The position numbers and the translations under genes were made by a program. The notes under the pieces are model-generated. The model had not been told where the DNA came from. It worked only from the letters and a program-made list of their open reading frames with translations, and searched no databases. A DNA stretch of 64,000 nucleotides, taken from positions 1 through 64,000 of the forward strand of contig JAJEKV010000546.1 in the NCBI GenBank assembly GCA_021234155.1, given 5' to 3'. This document shows positions 56,431 through 64,000 of this stretch, piece by piece; the first letter of the stretch is position 1, and each line of letters starts with the position of its first letter. The stretch is from Isoetes taiwanensis (Eukaryota > Streptophyta > Lycopodiopsida > Isoetales > Isoetaceae).

Positions 56431-59400
56431 AAGTTCTTGTTCGTGTTAGTCTCATTGGCATTTGAGGGTTCAAAGCGCTAAGCGTTACGTTCGCAGATCA
56501 TATCCAAAGATAGGAAAGGTGTAAAGTTAACTTATGATGACATAAGGTCTCACAAAAATGTCATTTTGGATAGAGAAAGAATACAAGAAAAAGTACAATG
56601 GCAAGATCTTTGTTATAGGTGAAAAGCAGTCATTACATTATAGTTCAATTACATTGGTAACAACAGATATTGATATAAAGATTTAATACAAGGATTTACA
56701 TTATACATTGGAGATTTAAAATTCAACTCACCTATAACATCACAAGAAAAGGATCTAAAGAGACTGGGCCTAGGGGTTGTAAATGGGTACAAAATTGAAT
56801 AGCTTAACACTTTCACGCTGGCCCTAACGAGCTTGTAATGCGTGCCAGGGGGACGCTATTATGAATTGGTAATCCAGTTGTTGGGCTAATAATAAGGAGA
56901 TTGAAAAGCCTCCTTAATGCATAGAAGATTTGCCACGGTGGTCATTGGCGCCCTCAAAGCCGATGCCTGGACATGTCCCAATAGTCCCATGTGTGTGAAG
57001 AAGAGTTTGCTTGAGGGTCCTCGTAGGCTCGTTCCTGAGAATGTTAACTATCTCCATCCCTTTTGCTGGGTCATAGGGCTCCCCGGTGGGCGGGTTCCAT
57101 CGTAACCTTCATCCCATTAGGGTACTCCCCATACCTTTGACCATAGTCCAATTGCCTGGGAGCTGGGGTCATCCCTCCTTATCAAGTCCTGTAATCCTCT
57201 CCTCATATTCCTCAAGTGTTTCCTACGTAAGACAATAGAAATGAATATAGAACATTGAACAATTTCATTATGCCCTAAGCTCTAATAATAGATAGAAAAA
57301 CTCATGGAAGAGAACAATTTCAATTGTATTCATTGAGATAACAATCACAATTGATAAAGAGATAGTATATCATAACTATAGAATGGAAAAAAAAGCGCCA
57401 ACCCAAAATTCTACATGCATATGGAATACAATGTGCATGATACAATTATTTAGGAGCTAGGTCCTCCCTCTTCATTTGTAGACCGGGGAGGTGGTGGCGG
57501 TCGGTGTCATGATGGGAGTCACCCCAGGTCCCACGGGTGGCAACCCATAATGGAAGCAACCTGGCGGATAAAGCAACGGCCAAAGGGGCTGCCGTAAGGA
57601 GCTTCATGCTCATCCGTGGCGCAATGTCTTGCCCCAAGGCGTCGAGGGCAAGATCCCGTCGACGCAGTACATAGGTGAAGCGTCGATAGGGAAGCTTCTT
57701 ATGCCCCGACCAATGTAGAAAGAGCACGGAGGGTCCACTATGAAGCTTCAGCCTCCCGCCCTAAATCTTGGGCTATAAAAGAACTTTGCCCCTGCCGAAA
57801 GGTGGGGAAGAAGAAGCGGGTAAGGTGGTTTCCCAATACCTTCCCTTGTGGGGTCTCTGACGTAGCCACCTCCTTGTCTAAATCCATAGGGACTTCTTCT
57901 TCCTTGAGTTCCTGCTGCTCTTCCTTCAAATGAAGCGGGATTATGGTATAAATCCTCTCCTTCCTCATCAGAATCGGAGGGACCTCAACCATATTAATGT
58001 TGGGAACATGAGGGCCCATAGCCGCGCGGGCATCCGTGAGGGTTGAGAGGCGGTTCTACATCACCGGCCTCCCCGTAGCAAAGTCTCGGCCGGCTCTATG
58101 ATCTCTGGCCGGGGAACTGGAATAGCTGCTGCACCTGGGGGGGAAGCTCAATAGGAGTTTAAGTCGATGAAATCATCCATACAATACTCCGCTAGCTCAT
58201 AAAGCACACAGCCCCACGTAAGCGCTTAAATCCCGCCACCATGTGATAAGTCCAGATGATATCATCCAAGAGAAGATATTCTTGCCCTTGGTGATAAATG
58301 CTTAGGAAGGGCATCTAGCCACGACAAGCGATGCGACTTGCTCGGCGTGGTGGCATCTCCTACGCTAGGCGCTTCCATCGGTAGTCGCACATACCTATGT
58401 GCTCATCATCTCCCTCCTCGGAAGATTGAGGAGTTTGCCTTTCTCTCTGAGGGCAAAGTTTTTCATCCTCAACGTGATTGATCCATGAGGATGGCTAGGG
58501 CGAAGGCAACCTCAAGATATTGCGCCCGATCGATGCGCACTATGGGCGGTGTTTGCCCCACGAGCTTTTCCTTCAAAGACATCATACGCGTGGGTGCCCC
58601 CTAACATCTCCGGGGACTACCTCCCGTTCGAACAACGGGGAGGATCCCCAAGAGGGATATACACAAAGGAAGCATCTCCTCCATGTAAAAGTCTAAGAAC
58701 CCTAAGCATAATCCGGGTGCTTGGCCGCATATTGGTGATGAGGTCTAGGCTACCGCATAGCAAGGGCCGCAAACAAGTGAAAAGGGCACTAGGGATCCCA
58801 ATGCTCTCCGATCTTGATACCATGCAAGAATGCCGGGTGGCTGCGCCATGGCTTAGGAGGAGGAGGAAGCAAGAAAAAGAGAGAACAATTGAAATGAACT
58901 TTGAGAATCCTTTTGAACCCTTTTTATTAGATCTTTGGCGTCGGCAATTTAGGTATTTAACACAAAATAAAAAGGTTCTTAATACAATTTAGAATAATAA
59001 ATAAATAAAAAGTTTTTATCAATTATCAAAAAGGAATATTTACAATGGAGAACCCCAAGAAACAAAATTGCTAAGGGCGCTCCCCAGAATCCTACGAGGA
59101 GGGCCAAATCCTTAGGCATGATAGTGACCCTCTTTGCGTGGATCGGCGCAAAGATTAAGCGTCACCAAAAGCGCCACTAGATACGCCTCCATGACCTCTT
59201 GAAGTGCCAAAATGGCAAAAGTCCGGAGGCGGAGGTGGGTCTTGAACTCCTGTGCAATCTCCGGACCAACCTGCGGAAGGGAGCTCCGTATTATCGAAGT
59301 TGGGTTGACTTACGAAACTGGCGGATCTCCGTAAGGCCACGGTACCGGGTCTATATCGGTGGGGCTTCCTCTGTGGGCGAGGGTTTGGAGGCGGCCCCCT

Positions 59401-59904
59401 CGATGTGTGCAGGTGATCTTGGCCCCAACAACCTGGGTGGGGCCGGATCCACCCCTCTCTCTTGCCTCCTGGGCTAGAGCTCACCTTCTTCCCAAAAAGC
59501 CCGGCAGTCTTCCAGCTTTTTTCCTTATATTTGACTGCGGACTTGCGAGGCCGGACTTCTCGGTGATTTGGCGGTCACATGCTCGGGTTGGGATTGGGCC
59601 CTCGCCCACTCCCGGATGCCCCTTCCCGTGTGGGTTTGACCGGTCTTGTGGGGCCTTCTCCTCTTTCTCTCGTTAGATCATGTTCCGCTCTTCGGAACTC
59701 AGGGCTCTCCTAAGGTCTTCTTCAACTTTGAGCATAATGTTCGCTTCTGCGGCGAAGAAGACCGCGGAACCGTGGATTGGGCATTGGGCCATGTCAATCT
59801 GGATCGTCGTTAAGTAATCCGGTGATATCGAGAATCGGGGCTCCCCACATGAAGTCCCGGGAAGCCTCATGCCATTGGTGCGGGGGAAGTTCAATAGCCC
59901 GCCA

Positions 59905-60312
59905 TCAATACTTGGCGACTCCATCCCCAAGGTACCGTACTCCCTTCCTCGAGCCGCCGTGTCGGCTCGGCTCTATCTCCCCGTTTATCATCCTCCTGGC
60001 CAAGTTCCGCACGGTCGGCCTCATCCATGTGTCCCCTCCCTCGGTGTGGCCTTCACATTCGGGAGGGTAAAACTTAATCAACATCATGACCAAGTCGGGT
60101 TGCTCGGCCATGGTGTAAGGTATTTGGCGGAGGTTCAATCGGATCAGAAATGGCTCGAAGAAATGATAGATGGGATAGGGGATCCGATCATTGTTCTCGA
60201 ACCGGTTCACCAACTTCGTCAGTAAATATGTCGATATAAAGGCGGTCGGTGGCCATATACCGGCGATCAAGGCATAGATCTCAGCTATGGTAAGGTTAGT
60301 GGAAGTGAGCAC
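59905..60312 (-). CDS. Hypothetical ORF in the gypsy leader
   Basis: 135 codons from the ATG at 60,312. The composition is protein-like, with hydrophobic and charged residues mixed (STYLLTKLVNRFENNDR, IPYPIYHFFEPFLIRL). Reading continues after a frame change into 59,930-59,673. I do not recognise the family. Its position between LTR and gag, on the element's coding strand, suggests an extra element-encoded ORF. Without a second copy carrying the same ORF this is uncertain. Confidence 0.35.
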   Translation of the reverse strand: MLTSTNLTIAEIYALIAGIWPPTAFISTYLLTKLVNRFENNDRIPYPIYHFFEPFLIRLNLRQIPYTMAEQPDLVMMLIKFYPPECEGHTEGGDTWMRPTVRNLARRMINGEIEPSRHGGSRKGVRYLGDGVAKY

Positions 60313-60639
60313 TCATGGTGTTGGCCATGGCTTATGGCACTAAGGTCCGTAAATGCGTAGCGGTAGGGCGCTGCGGGGAGGCGGTGATAGGAGGCGCTAG
60401 GATTTAACGAAGAGCCGGGTGAAGAAGCAAGGTCGGGTTAGGCGGCTATGGCCGGGCGGCGGTTCCGGAGGGCGGCTCAAGGCAAGGCGGAAATAAAAAA
60501 CTTTAACGGCCGCTTAACTTTTGAAATTTTAAATTTTTTCTTACTTTTTTTTTAATTAAAAAAATATCTATCTGGCGAAAATACGAAGAAACCTACGGTA
60601 CGCCCGGCGGCATTATCTGCGCTCCCCACTGCGACTAGA

Positions 60640-60800
60640 GTCGATGAAAGGCAAGCGGCACCGAAGTTGACTTTCGGGCCAGCGTTGACCAAGGCGACTG
60701 GTGCATCGGTCGGCCGGCTGCATTTTCGGTCTCCCACCTCGGCGCAAAGGCGATGAAATTCAAGCGGCGATCGGAAGTTGACTTTCGGGCCTTCCCTTGA
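60640..60800 (-). repeat. ~110-bp imperfect tandem duplication
   Basis: CAAGCGGCrnCGrAAGTTGACTTTCGGGCC occurs near 60,650 and again near 60,760, each with a similar preceding block. Confidence 0.7.
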
Positions 60801-61095
60801 CCATTTTTCCGCCAACGGCGATTGTCCTAAGGTATTTGGGATACGCCCGATCCAATGGAACCACTTTCTCCTTCATTTGAACTACCTACAAAATTTATAG
60901 TTCTTAGAACTTGGGGCCTCCAATCGCCCTAACTTCTTTAAAGCTACTATTTCTTAGTTTAACCTAACACAGTAACCAAACATCGAGAGGACTAACAACA
61001 CATTAACTTAGCCTCCTCCCTAGCTACCGGCTACGAGTTAGTGTTTGGTCAAGTGCTATGATTTCGATGCAACGAAATCACGGCTCAAACTCTGC

Positions 61096-62685
61096 AGTGA
61101 CGCTCCCTGAACATATACGACCCGTACCGTATACATCACGGGGACTTTCCCCCCCCGTGGCAATCCATCTTGCCATGGGTAGGGCCCTCCCGCCTGACCG
61201 GGCCATCTACGTGGAGAGGGTTTCGTGTGAAGGACACGGAGGTGTCATTCGCCCACGCCCGATGGGCTTCTACGCCCGGAAGCATGAATACAAGGGTTAG
61301 CACATGATATATCATATATAAATAACCACCACAAAGGGTGGCACATCCACACAAAGAACAACGCAAAGACTATACATCTAGAACTAAGAAAAACACCCCA
61401 AACCTCGGGTTGCGCCCATTTCGGACTCTAGTGAGGATCGACCGATTTGGGCCTCAAGAGATCAGCCAGCCGAAGTCTTGGCATGGCGTTAGGCGGCATA
61501 GAACATCGGCTTGGGTTGTCCACTCCATCCGCCCCTCCTGTGCACACTTTGCAGATGGGTCGATTCACGCTATGGCTTCGCTATAGCCTTCCGGAGACGC
61601 AGACTCAAGGTATCACCCGTTTGAGTCTACTCCAGGGTTCATGACACCCCGGTCCGGATGAGGCGGTCGAGGGAAGCGCCCCTTCCAGGGATCCGCGGGG
61701 GTTCCATGGGTGAGCTAGAGAATACGTGCGCATCAGGCCGACCCGCATCCGCATTACCCAACTTACTCACCCTAAATCTACTCAAAGTGCAAGATGCTCC
61801 CATCACGGATCACACCTCTACACCCGGGGAGTGTCGGACCCATACCCGCCCCTCACGTGGACCGGCTATCGTGCCTAGCCCACTGTAGGAGTCTCAGGGA
61901 GCCTTTTATGTTCGTGCAAGACCCCACCCCCACTTCATCACTGTGTCCTTTATCTGGTGCTAAGCCAGACCATAGCATCTACAACCCGGTGGTCTCTTGT
62001 ACACAGGGCGCATCTAATGGGAATATTACAGGCTCTATCTAGGAGCATACTACCATATATGAGCTCGGAGGTCTCTACCCCCCTTTAAACCCCCGCTTAA
62101 TGGAAGCTACCTAGAATAATTCATAGATACATCAACCAATTCCTTAACAGAGCACCATTCATAATTGAAATGTAATCCTACTTACTAGAGAAGGGTTAAT
62201 CTCAACAAAGGCAATCAGCAAAGAGAGTTCTACAGTACTGTCTTACAAAACACAAGCTAAACTACTACTAACCCGTGTTTCGGCTGGAACTGTTATCGTG
62301 AGGGGCTTCCATAGTGCTGCAACTGGTGGTGGCAGCGTCAGCTAATGATTGTTGAGTGCTTTGGTGAAGTCAGCAACAGTTCTTGGGTGCTCAACTGCTT
62401 CTTGGGCGCTCAGCTGGGTCGATTAAGGGTGAAATGGGGGTGGTGATCCACCTAATGCTGGCCAATCGAGTTTGGCCAGGTGGTGCCTTCCAAAACCATA
62501 ATTAGCTTAATTATTATTAATTCCCTTAGTCATAGGTTATTATCCTTAATCATTTAATTAACATAGCTAATTAAATCCCTTTTAGGTCAACCCCCTAGGT
62601 TACCATACCCCATGGTGGCGTATCTATACTGGGTGACGTGTCAATGTATTTATACATATACCGTATAAATACTTGGAACGTCACA
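61096..62685 (-). repeat. Gypsy 5' LTR (1,590 bp)
   Basis: Starts TGTGACGTTCC at 62,685 and ends CGTCACT at 61,096. It matches the left LTR (7,203-8,709) from end to end in opposite orientation. The primer-binding site next to it is not clear. Confidence 0.85.
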
Positions 62686-63000
62686 TTCCCATTGGCAACA
62701 TGCTCATGCAGCATGGGTCTTTTGTTAAGGTGGGAATTGGCAATGAAGGCATGATCATATATGTGAAACCAGCTATAAGTAAGATATTATGGATATTGTA
62801 AAATGCAACTGGAAAATTTGAATTTATATTTCAAGGATTTGGTATATATTAAGCCTTCTTATGCTATTTATCGATGTGTGAGTTGCTTATATAGAATTAA
62901 ATTGTCTAAATGCCCAAGTACATAACCTATTTCTATACATGCCAAGTACAAAATCTATTTCTACACATATATTTATATCCATGTTGTTTTGCCTTTTTTC
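62686..63000. other. Flank between gypsy LTR and SINE, nothing recognised
   Basis: AT-rich sequence with no coding or repeat signal. Confidence 0.5.
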
Positions 63001-63007
63001 TAAAAGA

Positions 63008-63351
63008 TAGATAGATAGATAGATTGTTGTTTTAATGTCACGCCACTAGGCATCCTCCAACTGAACCACACACCACACTACATTGCTCGATTGGGCCTAC
63101 CCCCATATTACATTGTTCAAGATAGTTGTTTTAACGCCACGCCACCCAACCGACATGTGACCACACCACGACACTACATTGCTTGATTGGGTCCTACCCC
63201 CAACCACTTTAGGTAACTTCCAACTGGACATGTGACCACACACCACACTATATTGCCCAACAATTGAGTGAGATTCTCGGACGGGCCCGAACTTCGAGAC
63301 CTGTAGTTGCTAGAACTAGTGTTTTACCACTAGACCAAACACCCAGATGCA
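63008..63351 (-). mobile_element. tRNA-derived SINE with target duplication
   Basis: On the minus strand, a tRNA-like head carries an A box (TGGTCTAGTGGT, 63,326-63,337) and a B box (GTTCGGGCCC within 63,283-63,294), about 30 bp apart, as in RNA polymerase III promoters. A body follows with an internal imperfect duplication (CAATGTAGTGTnGTGGTGTGG type), and a TATC-type tail at 63,008-63,026. TAAAAGA occurs at both outer edges (63,001-63,007 and 63,352-63,358), a 7-bp target duplication. Length is about 344 bp. Confidence 0.8.
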
Positions 63352-63358
63352 TAAAAGA

Positions 63359-64000
63359 AAACTACATGGAATAATGCATAAAGAAATTGGATTTATGAGA
63401 GTAATGGAAATGCCAGTGAAACTGGTGGTGTTGAAGAGAAAGAGCAAGGCTTATGAAACACATGGGAAGAGGGGCCGGTGTCGACTATTTTTACTAGATT
63501 AAATAACTCATTTCAAATCTAGATTTAAATGGAATATAAGCCTTTCTGGATAACAAGGTGTTTAATAATTTTGAAGAAATGTGTTTATGCATGCATCATC
63601 AAATATCAAGCTTGGATTTATGGAATCTGGCAGGACACTCATTAATATTGTACGTGCGGGAACGGAAGGGCGACTTGAATGCAAATCCAGCAGACTAAAT
63701 TCTGAGGTTTGGAAAACTCCTCATTGTTAATATAGGAGAATATGGAAGTCTCATCTAATATGCACGTTTCCATTTTATGAGCAAAAAAGATGACCTGAAA
63801 AAAATGAATGTAAAATACTCTTGCATTTACATCCAGACCTGAAAGCTTCTCTATCATTTCTGCAATGTTTATTACACAAGCTCTTTTCCATATTATCATA
63901 AGTAAGCCTTAAAGTTTACAGATAAAATTAGGCTTCTCCATCATATGTGCATTGTTTGCTACACAAGCTCTCTTCCATATTATCATAAGTAACCTTAAAG
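63359..64000. other. No gene recognised
   Basis: AT-rich. The minus frame at 63,642-63,899 has no motif. A short direct repeat (TTTaTTACACAAGCTCTyTTCCATATTATCATAAG in diverged form) appears near 63,867 and 63,957, ~90 bp apart. Confidence 0.45.

Larger units (their letters stand above)
56431..61095 (-). other. Unusually long gypsy leader, GC-rich blocks between AT-rich spacers
   Basis: About 4.7 kb separate the 5' LTR from gag. GC-rich blocks (56.8-57.2, 57.45-58.9, 59.05-60.5 kb) alternate with AT-rich spacers (56.5-56.8, 57.25-57.42, 58.95-59.05 kb). The minus frames 60,312-59,905 (MLTSTNLTIAEIYALIAGIW ...) and 58,019-57,738 (Glu/Lys-rich) are the most protein-like, but no domain is recognised. 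This is either an additional ORF region of the family or an old nested insertion. Confidence 0.5.
47300..62685 (-). mobile_element. Ty3/gypsy chromovirus-type retrotransposon (right copy)
   Basis: Minus-strand order: 5' LTR (61,096-62,685), long leader (56,431-61,095), gag (55,150-56,430), protease (54,991-55,100 and 51,680-51,873, split by a nested element), RT (50,700-51,370), RNase H (50,200-50,650), integrase (48,863-50,200), chromodomain-like segment (48,718-48,825), polypurine tract, and the first ~720 bp of the 3' LTR (47,300-48,018). RT before integrase and the terminal chromodomain define a chromovirus. All genes are frame-broken. Confidence 0.9.

Overview
The window reads as nuclear DNA of a land plant with a large, repeat-filled genome. 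Evidence: Ty3/gypsy and Ty1/copia retrotransposons, a tRNA-derived SINE, a LINE ORF1 of the plant type, a plant-type eight-cysteine lipid-transfer-protein gene, short introns, many decayed frames, and almost no intact gene. A gymnosperm is a reasonable guess, but nothing in the sequence fixes the taxon. Small indels break nearly every coding region. Most of this is probably old decay, but assembly error cannot be excluded, so single-base frameshifts deserve caution.

Layout. 1-5.2 kb: AT-rich DNA, then GC-rich decayed blocks. 5.24-8.71 kb: plus-strand remnant of a Ty3/gypsy chromovirus-type element (gag, collapsed pol, intact 1.5-kb LTR). 8.7-23.8 kb: gene-poor DNA with 19-bp minisatellite arrays in both orientations, a possible Helitron 3' end, duplicated exon fragments and a frameshifted lipid-transfer-protein gene. 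23.8-27.6 kb: a 640-bp tandem duplication and a GC-rich, GATC-rich minisatellite. 27.9-32.2 kb: pieces of a cellular-looking gene that includes a ULP1/SENP-like exon whose catalytic Cys codon reads Tyr. 32.2-43.92 kb: a minus-strand Ty1/copia element whose RT is split by a 6.6-kb DNA transposon with inverted ends and a 4-bp target duplication. 44.1-47.2 kb: a dispersed repeat and a decayed LINE ORF1. 47.3-62.69 kb: a minus-strand gypsy chromovirus of the same family as the left copy, with 1.6-kb LTR, gag, protease, RT, RNase H, integrase and chromodomain, carrying a nested non-autonomous LTR element (51.87-54.99 kb). 63.0-63.35 kb: a SINE with target duplication.

The history can be read from the junctions. 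The copia element inserted with target duplication AAGAA, but the two AAGAA copies now sit at 43.92 kb (next to the 5' LTR) and 29.32 kb (next to a 3' LTR fragment on the opposite strand). The simplest reading is a ~3.1-kb inversion (about 29.06-32.20 kb) that cut through the copia 3' LTR and also placed parts of one gene on opposite strands. The DNA transposon jumped into the copia RT (target duplication ATGT); removing it restores the RT reading frame. The transposon carries a transposase of a DDE-like family I tentatively link to Sola, a second minus-strand coiled-coil coding region, and clusters of an AAGCACTT motif at both ends and in the middle. It is the best candidate here for a little-described system.
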